Below are positions 24,064-32,254 of a stretch of DNA of 39,431 nucleotides, in pieces. The position numbers and the translations under genes are program-made. Below the pieces are notes generated by a model. It was not told where the DNA came from. It was given only the letters and a program-made list of their open reading frames with translations, and did no database searches. The first letter of the stretch is position 1. Each line of letters begins with the position of its first letter. Source of the DNA: an uncultured Lachnospiraceae bacterium (GTDB lineage: Bacteria; Bacillota; Clostridia; Lachnospirales; Lachnospiraceae); the NCBI GenBank assembly GCA_910577765.1, contig CAJTOV010000017.1:1-39431 (forward strand). The letters are read 5' to 3'.

Positions 24064-24229
24064 TTGTAACAGTTCAGACGGGCAACAAATCTTGTGAGAA
24101 AGTGTGTTGCAAACCTGCATTTGTTTGTATAAGCGCTTTCTCATAAGATTTGGTATCGGGCTGACGCCAGAAGCTTCTTGTCCCCGATGCTTTTCGGGGG
24201 CAAGAAGATGCCCGTCTGAACTGTTACAA
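24064..24229. repeat. Large nested-hairpin intergenic element
   Basis: Outer 21-bp perfect inverted repeat (24064-24084 with 24209-24229). It encloses a 17-base arm pair (24086-24102 with 24136-24152, one G-T) and a 14-base hairpin (24174-24187 with 24194-24207, one G-T). The shape resembles a MITE or a branched structured RNA. It lies between divergent Rpn gene 2 and gapA. Confidence 0.75.
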
Positions 24230-24256
24230 CTTGTTTGATAAATCTGGAAAAAAAGC

Positions 24257-24285
24257 TTGCCATTCCAGCGATTTTTAGGTAAAAT
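24257..24285 (+). promoter_or_regulatory. Promoter of the gapA-pgk-tpiA operon
   Basis: TTGCCA at 24257-24262, 17-base spacer, TAAAAT at 24280-24285, 65 bases before the gapA start and just downstream of the nested hairpin. Confidence 0.75.
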
Positions 24286-24350
24286 AGTATGCAGGTTGAT
24301 GATATTTTAACAATCATCAAATTTTTAACAAATCTAGGAGGACATGAATC

Positions 24351-25379
24351 ATGGCAGTAAAAGTTGCAATCAATGGTTTTGGGCGTATCGGCCGTCTGGC
24401 ATTCAGACAGATGTTTGATGCAGAGGGTTATGAGGTAGTGGCAATCAACGATCTGACCGATCCGAAGATGCTGGCTCACTTACTGAAGTACGATACTGCC
24501 CAGGGCGGCTTCTGTGGCAGAATCGGGGAAGGAAAGCACACCGTAGAGGCCGGAGAGGGTTCTATCACGGTTGATGGCAAGACGATCAAAATCTATGCTG
24601 AGAAGGATGCGAAGGATCTTCCCTGGGGCGAGATCGGCGTGGATGTTGTTCTGGAGTGCACAGGCTTCTATACCTCCAAGGCGAAATCCCAGGCCCACAT
24701 TGATGCAGGCGCCAAGAAAGTGGTTATCTCCGCTCCGGCCGGCAATGATCTGCCTACCGTAGTGTTCAGTGTCAATGAGAAGACTCTGACCGCAGAGGAC
24801 ACCATTATTTCCGCAGCATCCTGCACCACCAACTGTCTGGCTCCCATGGCCAAGGCGCTTAATGACTATGCTCCGGTTCAGTCCGGTATCATGAGCACCA
24901 TCCATGCTTATACCGGCGACCAGATGATTCTGGACGGCCCCCACAGAAAGGGCGATTTAAGAAGAGCAAGAGCCGGCGCAGCCAATATCGTTCCCAACTC
25001 TACCGGTGCAGCCAAGGCCATCGGCCTGGTTATTCCGGAGCTCAACGGCAAGCTGATCGGTTCCGCACAGCGTGTTCCGGTTCCCACCGGTTCCACCACC
25101 ATCCTGACCGCAGTGGTCAAGGGTACCGACGTGACCAAGGAAGGCATCAATGCGGCAATGAAGGCAGCAGCTTCCGAGTCCTTCGGCTACAATGAGGACC
25201 CCATCGTATCCTCCGACGTAATCGGTATGAGATACGGTTCCCTGTTCGATGCTACCCAGACCATGGTAGCCAAGATCGCTGACGATCTGTATGAGGTGCA
25301 GGTTGTGTCATGGTATGACAACGAGAATTCCTACACCAGCCAGATGGTACGCACAATCAAATACTTCGCTGAGCTGTAA
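24351..25379 (+). CDS. gapA: Glyceraldehyde-3-phosphate dehydrogenase
   Basis: A 342-residue type I GAPDH that oxidises and phosphorylates glyceraldehyde-3-phosphate in glycolysis, in the cytoplasm. NAD-binding NGFGRIGR (8-15), catalytic SCTTNC with Cys158, and the STGAAKAIGLVIPELNGKL segment are present. AGGAGG precedes the ATG by 8 bases. It is first in a gap-pgk-tpi operon, the common clostridial order, and is followed by a small hairpin before pgk that may tune relative expression. Confidence 0.97.
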   Translation: MAVKVAINGFGRIGRLAFRQMFDAEGYEVVAINDLTDPKMLAHLLKYDTAQGGFCGRIGEGKHTVEAGEGSITVDGKTIKIYAEKDAKDLPWGEIGVDVVLECTGFYTSKAKSQAHIDAGAKKVVISAPAGNDLPTVVFSVNEKTLTAEDTIISAASCTTNCLAPMAKALNDYAPVQSGIMSTIHAYTGDQMILDGPHRKGDLRRARAGAANIVPNSTGAAKAIGLVIPELNGKLIGSAQRVPVPTGSTTILTAVVKGTDVTKEGINAAMKAAASESFGYNEDPIVSSDVIGMRYGSLFDATQTMVAKIADDLYEVQVVSWYDNENSYTSQMVRTIKYFAEL

Positions 25380-25397
25380 GCACAACGACTCAAACGG

Positions 25398-25419
25398 GTC
25401 CGGTCGCTATGGACCGGAC
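25398..25419 (+). terminator. Intergenic hairpin between gapA and pgk
   Basis: Stem GTCCGGTC/GACCGGAC (25398-25405, 25412-25419), followed by TTGTTTGCTG. Probably a partial terminator or an mRNA processing/stability structure. Confidence 0.45.
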
Positions 25420-25466
25420 TTGTTTGCTGTGTTTTCACAGAAGCTTCCATAAGAAAGGGGAAACAT

Positions 25467-26687
25467 ATGCTTAACAAAAAATCAGTAGACGATCTCAATG
25501 TAAAAGGAAAACGGGTTCTGGTACGCTGTGATTTCAATGTGCCTTTAAAAGAAGGGAAGATTACGGATGAGACCCGGATCGTGGCCGCACTGCCCACTAT
25601 CCAGAAGCTGGTGGGAGACGGGGCAAAGGTGATTCTCTGTTCCCATCTGGGCAAGGTGAAGAACGGCCCCAATGAGGGCGAGTCCCTGGCACCGGTGGCA
25701 GAGCGCCTGACCCAGAAGCTGGGCAAAGAGGTGGTATTCGTATCCGACTACAATGTCACCGGCCAGGCAGCCACCAAAGCGGTGGAGGCCATGAAGGAAG
25801 GGGATGTGGTTCTGCTGCAGAATACCCGTTTCCGCGGAAAAGAAGAGACCAAGAACGGCGAGGAGTTCAGCAAAGAGCTGGCAGACCTGGCAGACGACTA
25901 TGTATGTGACGCCTTCGGTTCTTCCCACAGGGCCCATGCATCCGTGGAGGGTGTGACCAAATTCATCACCGCCAAGGGCGGCACCAATGCTGTAGGGTAT
26001 CTGATGCAGAAGGAGATTGAGTTCCTGGGCAATGCAGTGGAAAATCCGGTGAGACCTTTTGTGGCCATTTTAGGCGGCGCCAAGGTTGCCGACAAGCTTA
26101 ACGTGATTTCCAACCTGCTGGAGAAGTGTGATACCCTGATCATCGGCGGCGGCATGGCCTTTACCTTCTTAAAGGCCCAGGGCAAGGAAATCGGCAATTC
26201 CCTGGTGGATGACACCAAGCTGGATTACTGCAAGGAGATGATGGATAAGGCAGAGAAGCTGGGCAAGAAGCTTCTGCTTCCCGTAGACAGCACCATTGCA
26301 GCCGCGTTCCCCAATCCCATTGACGGACCCATTGACGTGCAGGTAGTATCCGCAGATGCCATCCCGGCTGACATGCAGGGCCTGGATATCGGTGAGAAGA
26401 CCGCAGAGCTGTACGCAGATGCCGTGAAGACGGCCAGGACCGTAGTGTGGAACGGACCCATGGGCGTATTTGAGAATCCGGTTCTGGCAAAGGGAACCAT
26501 TGCCGTGGCCAAAGCCCTGGCTGAGACAGAGGCTACCACCATCATCGGCGGCGGCGATTCGGCAGCAGCCGTGAACCAGCTTGGCTTTGCCGACAAGATG
26601 AGCCATATCTCCACCGGCGGCGGCGCATCCCTGGAGTTCCTGGAAGGCAAAGAGCTTCCGGGTGTTGCAGCGGCAGATGATAAATAA
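25467..26687 (+). CDS. pgk: Phosphoglycerate kinase
   Basis: A 406-residue enzyme transferring phosphate from 1,3-bisphosphoglycerate to ADP. Seen are the N-terminal signature RVLVRCDFNVPL (~16-27), LCSHLGK, the LLENxRF-type segment LLQNTRF, HRAHASVEG, a hinge-region AILGGAKVADKL, and the C-terminal nucleotide segments WNGPMGVFE and GGGDSAAAV. The length is about normal (~395-410). ATG follows AAAGGGG. It is the second gene of the glycolytic operon. Confidence 0.97.
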   Translation: MLNKKSVDDLNVKGKRVLVRCDFNVPLKEGKITDETRIVAALPTIQKLVGDGAKVILCSHLGKVKNGPNEGESLAPVAERLTQKLGKEVVFVSDYNVTGQAATKAVEAMKEGDVVLLQNTRFRGKEETKNGEEFSKELADLADDYVCDAFGSSHRAHASVEGVTKFITAKGGTNAVGYLMQKEIEFLGNAVENPVRPFVAILGGAKVADKLNVISNLLEKCDTLIIGGGMAFTFLKAQGKEIGNSLVDDTKLDYCKEMMDKAEKLGKKLLLPVDSTIAAAFPNPIDGPIDVQVVSADAIPADMQGLDIGEKTAELYADAVKTARTVVWNGPMGVFENPVLAKGTIAVAKALAETEATTIIGGGDSAAAVNQLGFADKMSHISTGGGASLEFLEGKELPGVAAADDK

Positions 26688-26700
26688 GACGGCATAACCA

Positions 26701-26720
26701 GGCCGGGCGCAGGCCCGGCC
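26701..26720 (+). other. Very stable GC hairpin between pgk and tpiA
   Basis: 8-bp all-GC stem (26701-26708, 26713-26720) with a 4-base loop and no T-tract. More likely an mRNA stability or spacing element than a terminator. Confidence 0.5.
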
Positions 26721-26752
26721 AGAAGGGTTACAGTATAGAAGGAGAGCGCAGT

Positions 26753-27505
26753 ATGTCCAGAAAGAAAATTATCGCAGGCAACTGGAAGATGAATATGACC
26801 CCTTCCGAGGCCGTGAAGCTGATCGAGACCTTAAAGCCTCTGGTGAAGAATGAGGAAGTGGATGTGGTGTTCTGTGTGCCGGCCATTGACATCATTCCGG
26901 CCGTGGAAGCAGCAAAGGGAACCAATATCTGCATCGGTGCGGAGAACATGTATTTTGAGGAGAAGGGCGCTTATACCGGCGAGATCTCTCCGGGGATGCT
27001 GGTGGATGCCGGCGTTAAGTATGTGATCATCGGCCATTCGGAGAGACGGGAGTACTTTGCAGAGACCGACGAGACAGTCAATAAGAAAGTGCTGAAAGCA
27101 TTGGAACATAACCTGACCCCCATTATCTGCTGCGGCGAGTCCCTGACCCAGCGGGAGCAGGGGATCACCATTGACTGGATTCGCCAGCAGATCAAGATCG
27201 CATTCCTGAATGTGACCGCAGACCAGGCTAAGACAACCGTGATCGCTTATGAGCCGATCTGGGCCATCGGAACCGGCAAAGTGGCCACTACGGAGCAGGC
27301 CCAGGAGGTCTGCGGGGCTATCCGCGCCTGCATCGGCGAGATCTACGACCAGGCCACAGCCGCAGCCATCCGCATTCAGTACGGCGGTTCCGTGTCCGCA
27401 TCCAGCGCACCGGAGCTGTTCGCCCAGCCGGATATTGACGGCGGCCTGGTGGGAGGTGCATCCTTAAAGCCGGATTTCGGCGCTATTGTCAATTACAATA
27501 AATAA
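26753..27505 (+). CDS. tpiA: Triosephosphate isomerase
   Basis: A 250-residue TIM-barrel enzyme interconverting dihydroxyacetone phosphate and glyceraldehyde-3-phosphate. The active-site residues are in place: Lys12 (AGNWKMN), His95 (IGHSERR) and Glu167 (AYEPIWAIGTGK), with the phosphate loop QYGGSV and GGLVGGASL. AAGGAG lies shortly before the ATG. It is the last gene of the operon, with a terminator beginning 55 bases on. Confidence 0.97.
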   Translation: MSRKKIIAGNWKMNMTPSEAVKLIETLKPLVKNEEVDVVFCVPAIDIIPAVEAAKGTNICIGAENMYFEEKGAYTGEISPGMLVDAGVKYVIIGHSERREYFAETDETVNKKVLKALEHNLTPIICCGESLTQREQGITIDWIRQQIKIAFLNVTADQAKTTVIAYEPIWAIGTGKVATTEQAQEVCGAIRACIGEIYDQATAAAIRIQYGGSVSASSAPELFAQPDIDGGLVGGASLKPDFGAIVNYNK

Positions 27506-27537
27506 TGGAACGGTAGTAACGTTCAGGGGTTACCGGA

Positions 27538-27556
27538 ATTTCCGCAAGGCAGTACT
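27538..27556 (+). repeat. Dispersed 19-base repeat, copy 2
   Basis: ATTTCCGCAAGGCAGTACT, identical to 15649-15667. It lies just after the tpiA stop and abuts the terminator hairpin. Confidence 0.6.
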
Positions 27557-27559
27557 AGG

Positions 27560-27590
27560 GGCAGGGCGAAGTTTGCCCTGCCTGCTTTTG
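27560..27590 (+). terminator. Terminator of the glycolytic operon
   Basis: Stem GGCAGGGC/GCCCTGCC (27560-27567, 27575-27582), followed by TGCTTTTG. Confidence 0.65.
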
Positions 27591-27643
27591 TCTGGAAGCT
27601 GTTGCCAGCATCCGGTCCGGCATGCCCCAGGGAGCAGGGGAGC

Positions 27644-28774
27644 ATGAAAGGTGGACTGTGGTTCCTGGAAAAACAGGAGAAGCACCGGCTGCTTACCAAT
27701 ATTGCGGTTACCAGTGTGTTGATGACCCTGGCAACCGCAGCGGCTGCGGCATTTTTTCATTATAGTCAGAACAGCACCAGCGTGGCCATTGTCTATGTGC
27801 TGACGGTCATGCTGGTGGCAAGGTACACATCCGGCTATGTGCCGGGAATCGTGGCTTCGGTGGTAGGCGTGGTCTACGTCAACTATGTGTTTACCTATCC
27901 CTTTATGAAGATGAACTTTACCATGGACGGTTATCCGGTCACCTTCATGGGGATGATGGTAGTATCCGGGATCACCAGCACCCTGACCACCCGGTTCAAG
28001 CGTCAGAGCCAGCTTCTCAATGAGCGGGAAAAGCTTCTGATGGAGGCGGAAAAGGAGACCATGCGGGCCAACCTGCTGCGGGCCGTGTCCCATGACCTGC
28101 GGACCCCTCTGACTGCGGTTATCGGACTGGCCAGCGCCTATCTGGAGGAAGGCAGCCGGCTGTCGGAAGAGGAAAAAGCCCACATGGTCAAAGGTATCCA
28201 GGAGGAGGCGGGCTGGCTTTTGAATATGGTGGAGAATCTGCTGTCCGTTACCCGGATACGGGTAGGGGATGTGAAGATAGCCACCAGCCCGGAGCCTTTG
28301 GAAGAGGTGGTCTCCGAGGCGGTACAGCGGTTCCGCAAGCGGCTGCCCCAGGCAGTGGTTCATGTGCGGGTGCCGGAGGAATTCCTGATGGTGCCTATGG
28401 ACGCGGCCCTGATTGAGCAGGTGATCATCAACCTGCTGGAGAATGCGGTGTACCATTCCGGGGTGGAAGGGGATATTGACCTGTTTGTGGAGCGGGCACA
28501 GGGAGAGCTGGAGTTCCATGTGCGGGACTACGGCAATGGAATCCGCCCGGAGCGTCTGGCCCGGATCTTTGACGGCGCCGGCATGGAATCCAATGAAAGC
28601 GGGGATTCCCACAAGGGGATGGGGATCGGCCTGACCATATGCAAGACCATCATTACCGCCCACCAGGGAATCATCCAGGCCTTCAACCGGGATCAGGGGG
28701 CTGAGTTTATTTTCACATTACCTTTAGGAGAAGAGCAGGCTTATGACGAACAAACATACGATCCTGATCATTGA
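27644..28774 (+). CDS. Short KdpD-like sensor histidine kinase
   Basis: A 376-residue kinase corresponding to the C-terminal half of KdpD. A DUF4118-type four-helix membrane region (~17-115) is followed by a coiled linker, HisKA with RAVSHDLRTPLTA (phospho-acceptor His150), and HATPase_c with INLLENAVYHSG, DYGNGI and GMGIGLTICK. The N-terminal KdpD sensor and USP domains are absent. The ATG at 27644 follows AGGGAG; the frame is open from 27602. It overlaps the response regulator gene by 32 bases. The signal is unknown, and no kdpFABC genes are in the window. Confidence 0.85.
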   Translation: MKGGLWFLEKQEKHRLLTNIAVTSVLMTLATAAAAAFFHYSQNSTSVAIVYVLTVMLVARYTSGYVPGIVASVVGVVYVNYVFTYPFMKMNFTMDGYPVTFMGMMVVSGITSTLTTRFKRQSQLLNEREKLLMEAEKETMRANLLRAVSHDLRTPLTAVIGLASAYLEEGSRLSEEEKAHMVKGIQEEAGWLLNMVENLLSVTRIRVGDVKIATSPEPLEEVVSEAVQRFRKRLPQAVVHVRVPEEFLMVPMDAALIEQVIINLLENAVYHSGVEGDIDLFVERAQGELEFHVRDYGNGIRPERLARIFDGAGMESNESGDSHKGMGIGLTICKTIITAHQGIIQAFNRDQGAEFIFTLPLGEEQAYDEQTYDPDH

Positions 28775-29438
28775 AGACGAGAAGAATATAGGAAATTATA
28801 TTGAGACCATTGTCAATTCCAACCAGTATAAGTCCATCCGTGCCAGGAACGGCATGTCCGGCATATCCCTGTGTGTGTCCCATCATCCGGACCTGATCCT
28901 TCTGGACCTGGGCCTTCCGGATGTGGACGGAATGGATGTGCTGAGAAAGATCCGGGAATTTTCCACGGTTCCGGTGATCGTGATTTCGGCCCGTACCCAG
29001 GAGACGGAGAAGGTGGAAGCCCTGGATGCCGGGGCAGATGATTATGTGACCAAGCCCTTTGGATCTGAGGAGCTTCTGGCCAGAATCCGCACGGCCATCC
29101 GCCACCGGATACTGGCAGGAAGCTTCGCCCACCGGGAACCCAGCTACCAGCGGGACGGGCTGGTGATTGACTTTGACAAGCGGCTGGTAACCCTTCAGGG
29201 GGAGGCTATCCATCTGACCCAGATCGAGTACAAGCTGGTATCCCTGCTGGCCCGGAACGCGGGACGGGTGCTGACCTATGATTTTATTCTCAAGGATATC
29301 TGGGGACCCTACGCAGATACGGACAACCAGATCCTCCGGGTCAATATGGCCAACATCCGGCGCAAAATCGAAAAAAATCCGGCAGAGCCACACTACATTT
29401 TCACGGAAATCGGTGTGGGTTACCGGATGCTTGAATAG
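28743..29438 (+). CDS. kdpE: OmpR/KdpE-type response regulator
   Basis: A 231-residue regulator. The receiver domain has acidic pocket EDE (~11-13), phospho-acceptor Asp55 (LLDLGLPDVDG), and TKPF with the conserved Lys. The C-terminal winged helix has LTQIEYKLVSLLARNAGRVLTYDFILKDIWG and ADTDNQILRVNMANIRRKIE, ending in the usual IGVGYRM. KdpE is the closest type by sequence style and by pairing with the KdpD-like kinase. Translation is probably coupled to the overlapping kinase gene. Confidence 0.88.
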   Translation: MTNKHTILIIEDEKNIGNYIETIVNSNQYKSIRARNGMSGISLCVSHHPDLILLDLGLPDVDGMDVLRKIREFSTVPVIVISARTQETEKVEALDAGADDYVTKPFGSEELLARIRTAIRHRILAGSFAHREPSYQRDGLVIDFDKRLVTLQGEAIHLTQIEYKLVSLLARNAGRVLTYDFILKDIWGPYADTDNQILRVNMANIRRKIEKNPAEPHYIFTEIGVGYRMLE

Positions 29439-29443
29439 AAGGC

Positions 29444-30070
29444 TTAGAATCCGCTGTTGATAACCTTCCACTGGTCGGTCTTTGATTTGCGGGCAATGCT
29501 GATGGAACGCATAGGGTTGCCGTCCCGGATATCCCTGGTGGTGTGGACCAGGTAAATGATAATATTGCCTGGGCCGTAGGATGCCTCAATGCCGGTGTTC
29601 CGGTAGAGGGGATAGGAATCCTCTGCCGGTACAAGCTGCTCCACGCCTCCGAACTCCGGGCTCTTTTCCGTAAAATAGTATCTGGCCAGTTCCGAGGTCT
29701 CGTCCAGTTCTTCCTGGGTCAGTGCCTTTAAGTAGGACGGTGGTTCTTCTTCAGGCTGGGCTGCTTTCGGGGATTCCTCTTCCCCGGTTTCGGCCATGGC
29801 CTCCGGGGTCTCTGTGACCATGGGGACGGAAGGATCAATAAATTCCGAGGGAACCATGGACAGGGCCATCTGCTGCTCTTCGGGAAGGGAATGATACCAT
29901 TCCAGCCATTTTAAGGTATCTTCCGACAATTCTGATTTTTTCTTGTAAATGCCATTGTATTCCACTGTGCTGTCATCCGCTGGGGCTGCGGCCTCCGTTC
30001 CGGCAGACGAACACCCGGTCAGAAGGAACAGGGTGGCGGCGATACACATCACTGTCAAATTCCGGTACAT
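29444..30070 (-). CDS. Lipoprotein of unknown function
   Basis: A 208-residue secreted lipoprotein. The signal peptide MYRNLTVMCIAATLFLLTGC has the lipobox LLTGC with Cys20. A Ser/Thr/Asp-rich linker, a helical YHSLPEEQQMALSMVP region, an acidic Glu/Pro-rich linker (GEEESPKAAQPEEEPP) and a C-terminal ~90-residue domain ending in IARKSKTDQWKVINSGF follow. AGGAGG is 7 bases from the ATG at 30070 but only one base from the ATG at 30076, so 30070 is chosen. It is convergent with kdpE at a 5-base gap. I do not recognise the family. Confidence 0.75.
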   Translation of the reverse strand: MYRNLTVMCIAATLFLLTGCSSAGTEAAAPADDSTVEYNGIYKKKSELSEDTLKWLEWYHSLPEEQQMALSMVPSEFIDPSVPMVTETPEAMAETGEEESPKAAQPEEEPPSYLKALTQEELDETSELARYYFTEKSPEFGGVEQLVPAEDSYPLYRNTGIEASYGPGNIIIYLVHTTRDIRDGNPMRSISIARKSKTDQWKVINSGF

Positions 30071-30170
30071 AAACATGCCTCCTGGGGATATTATAGCAGA
30101 ACAGACAGGGGAAAGCTTTAAATTTTCTTTAAGATATGCTGGTAAATATACGGAACGCGTTTCTGCTTAC

Positions 30171-30301
30171 GGGGGAGGGGCATCTTCTTGTCCGGCATAG
30201 CCGGACAAGAAGCATCGGGCGTTCGCCCGATGTGGAAACCTGGACGAAAACAGTCTTACAAGCCAGCTTGACATCTGTTTTCGTCCAGGTTTCCCCGCCC
30301 C
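30171..30301. repeat. Triple-hairpin intergenic repeat, copy 1 (complete)
   Basis: Three hairpins in a row: 13-bp arms (30184-30196/30200-30212), 9-bp arms (30213-30221/30224-30232) and perfect 20-bp arms (30234-30253/30275-30294). G-rich and C-rich flanks (GGGGAGGGG and CCCCGCCCC) could close them into one branched structure. The second copy starts at 39354. Confidence 0.75.
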
Positions 30302-30324
30302 GCCAACCGTAACCCACCTTTTGC

Positions 30325-30353
30325 TTGCATTTATCAGGCTCCGGGCGTATAGT
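30325..30353 (+). promoter_or_regulatory. Promoter of cysK
   Basis: TTGCAT at 30325-30330, 17-base spacer, TATAGT at 30348-30353, 57 bases before the start codon. Confidence 0.7.
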
Positions 30354-30409
30354 ATTTAGAAACTGTGTGCTCTCCGGAAGCACCTGACACCATCCAGGAG
30401 GAAATGCAT

Positions 30410-31342
30410 ATGTCCAGAATTTACAAAACCGTCGATACACTCATCGGCAGAACCCCGCTGCTGGAACTGACCCACATAGAACAGGAGGAGCATCTGGCAG
30501 CCCGGATTCTGGCAAAGCTGGAGTATCTCAATCCTGCCGGCTCTGCCAAGGACCGGGTCGCCAGGGCCATGATTGACGATGGGGAGGCCAGAGGCGTCTT
30601 AAAGCCAGGGGCCACCATCATTGAGCCTACCTCCGGCAACACAGGCATCGGTCTGGCCGCCGTGGCGGCTGCCAGAGGCTACCGCATCATCATCGTCATG
30701 CCGGACACCATGAGTGTGGAGCGGCAGATCCTGATGAAGGCTTACGGCGCGGAACTGGTGCTGACGGAAGGGGCCGCCGGAATGCAGGGGGCCATTGCCA
30801 AAGCAGAGGAGCTGGCCCGGGAGATTCCCGGCAGCTTTATCCCGGGCCAGTTCGTGAATCCGGCCAACCCGGCAGCCCATAAGGCCACCACCGGCCCGGA
30901 AATCTGGGAGGATACGGAAGGTGCCGTGGATATCTTCGTGGCCGGGGTAGGCACCGGCGGAACCATCACCGGCGTAGGCCAGTACCTGAAAGAACAGAAC
31001 CCGGCAGTGAAGGTGGTGGCCGTGGAACCGGAGGATTCCCCGGTTCTCAGCGGGGGCCCTGCCGGAGCCCATGGACTCCAGGGAATCGGCGCCGGCTTTA
31101 TCCCCCAGGCACTGGACACCAGTGTCTACGATACGGTCATGACCGTATCCACGGAAGAAGCCTACGCAGCCGGAAGACGCATGGGCCGTAAGGAAGGGGT
31201 GCTGACAGGCATTTCCTCCGGTGCCGCCCTGCATGCGGCCATGGTTCTGGCCAGACAGCCGGAAAACGCAGGAAAGACCATTGTGGTCCTGCTGCCCGAT
31301 ACCGGCGACCGGTATCTGTCTACACCGCTGTTTGCGGAATAA
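30410..31342 (+). CDS. cysK: Cysteine synthase (O-acetylserine sulfhydrylase)
   Basis: A 310-residue fold-type II PLP enzyme making cysteine from O-acetylserine and sulfide. PLP lysine Lys47 is in NPAGSAKDR, the substrate loop is PTSGNTGIGLA (73-83), and a glycine-rich phosphate site VAGVGTGGTITGVG and GISSGAA follow. AGGAGG lies 8 bases before the ATG at 30410; the ATG at 30404 is too close to it. Length and motifs fit CysK rather than cystathionine beta-synthase. No T-box or SAM riboswitch is evident; the leader upstream contains only the triple-hairpin repeat. Confidence 0.94.
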   Translation: MSRIYKTVDTLIGRTPLLELTHIEQEEHLAARILAKLEYLNPAGSAKDRVARAMIDDGEARGVLKPGATIIEPTSGNTGIGLAAVAAARGYRIIIVMPDTMSVERQILMKAYGAELVLTEGAAGMQGAIAKAEELAREIPGSFIPGQFVNPANPAAHKATTGPEIWEDTEGAVDIFVAGVGTGGTITGVGQYLKEQNPAVKVVAVEPEDSPVLSGGPAGAHGLQGIGAGFIPQALDTSVYDTVMTVSTEEAYAAGRRMGRKEGVLTGISSGAALHAAMVLARQPENAGKTIVVLLPDTGDRYLSTPLFAE

Positions 31343-31346
31343 GATA

Positions 31347-31363
31347 TACTGCCTTGCGGAAAT
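31347..31363 (-). repeat. Dispersed repeat, copy 3 (reverse orientation)
   Basis: The reverse complement reads ATTTCCGCAAGGCAGTA, matching the first 17 bases of the copies at 15649 and 27538. It starts five bases after the cysK stop. Confidence 0.55.
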
Positions 31364-31373
31364 GTCTAGTTTC

Positions 31374-32018
31374 TCATAACCGGATTTTCTCCCGGGTCGT
31401 GACAAAATAGCAGGTTCCATGCCATTCCCCACTGCTGTAAAGCCGGGCCACGATCTCCCGCATCCGCCGGTCCAGCCGGTGGTACACCAGCTTCCGCTCC
31501 CAGGGCAGCCCCAGAATATACTCCCGCTGGTCTTCCTTCAGAAAGCCCAGCATCCGCCGGTACTCCCCAGGCTCCCGCCGGCTCCTGAGCCCGAAATCGC
31601 AGGAAACATAGGATTGTTCCTCTTGATTTTCCCTGCATTTTTCTTCCAGAAAGGCAGGAAGCGGTCCGTCTTCCCCTTGGGAAAACTGCCGCTCCTGCCA
31701 GGATACCGGCCTGGCGTCCCGTTCCTTCAGGGTCACCCGCCGGTAGCTGCTTTTTCCATAGGCATCATATTCCAGCACATAGGTGAACTGTTCCTGCTGA
31801 TTCCCGTCCTCTGGCTCCGTATCCGTCACCTGTCCGGTTTTCAGAAAATGCTGCCACACCGCCTGCCCTACCCGGTCCAGGGGTGTGGGGAAATCCAGCA
31901 TTTCCTTGATCTGCCGTACTGTGTAGCCCCGGTCCGCCAGATGGCGGATGGCTCCTCCGCTTGCCACATCAAAGGTAAAATCGGACAATGCTTTTCTGAA
32001 ATATTCCTGCTCTGCCAT
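31374..32018 (-). CDS. Unrecognised protein, 214 aa
   Basis: I do not recognise this protein. It is soluble and strongly charged. The N-terminal ~60 residues are helical, with a possible helix-turn-helix-like pattern (GGAIRHLADRGYTVRQIKEMLDFPTPLDRVGQAVWQHFLKTG). The C-terminal half is Arg/Glu-rich with a CDFGLRSRREPGEYRRMLGFL segment. AGGAGG lies 13 bases before the ATG. It follows the Rpn 3 gene by 33 bases on the same strand, so it may be co-transcribed with it, though its GC-rich composition differs from that gene. Confidence 0.7.
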   Translation of the reverse strand: MAEQEYFRKALSDFTFDVASGGAIRHLADRGYTVRQIKEMLDFPTPLDRVGQAVWQHFLKTGQVTDTEPEDGNQQEQFTYVLEYDAYGKSSYRRVTLKERDARPVSWQERQFSQGEDGPLPAFLEEKCRENQEEQSYVSCDFGLRSRREPGEYRRMLGFLKEDQREYILGLPWERKLVYHRLDRRMREIVARLYSSGEWHGTCYFVTTREKIRL

Positions 32019-32050
32019 GGATTTTTACGCCCTCCTGCCAGGTTCTGTAT

Positions 32051-32254
32051 CTATGCATTCATAGTCATAAGTTTTTCTGCTTCTGTATATTCCGCTTCCG
32101 TATATCCATAGGAAATAATCTGCTCCCTGGTGGCGTCTGCTTTCATCATTCGCTCGATAGCGGCAATTCGTTCTTTCCGGATGCCTTCCTTGATGCCTTC
32201 CTTGATGCCTTCCTTCATACCTCTTGCTTCAATAGTTTCTGATAAATTGCACAT
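32051..32254 (-). CDS. Predicted internally translated C-terminal protein of Rpn 3 (RpnS candidate, 67 aa)
   Basis: GGGAGG (32269-32264) lies 9 bases before an in-frame ATG at 32254. The product starts MCNLSETIEARG and contains the KEGI repeats. Like the Rpn 2 fragment it begins Met-Cys. Expression is inferred from the signal only. Confidence 0.55.
   Translation of the reverse strand: MCNLSETIEARGMKEGIKEGIKEGIRKERIAAIERMMKADATREQIISYGYTEAEYTEAEKLMTMNA

Noticed and set aside
24064..24229. Simple terminator for Rpn gene 2 or a gapA attenuator
   Set aside because: It lies upstream of both divergent genes and upstream of the gapA promoter, so it cannot terminate either. Kept as a repeat element instead.
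30410..31342. SAM or T-box control of cysK
   Set aside because: No S-box or T-box consensus is visible between the promoter and start codon; the leader is only about 50 bases.
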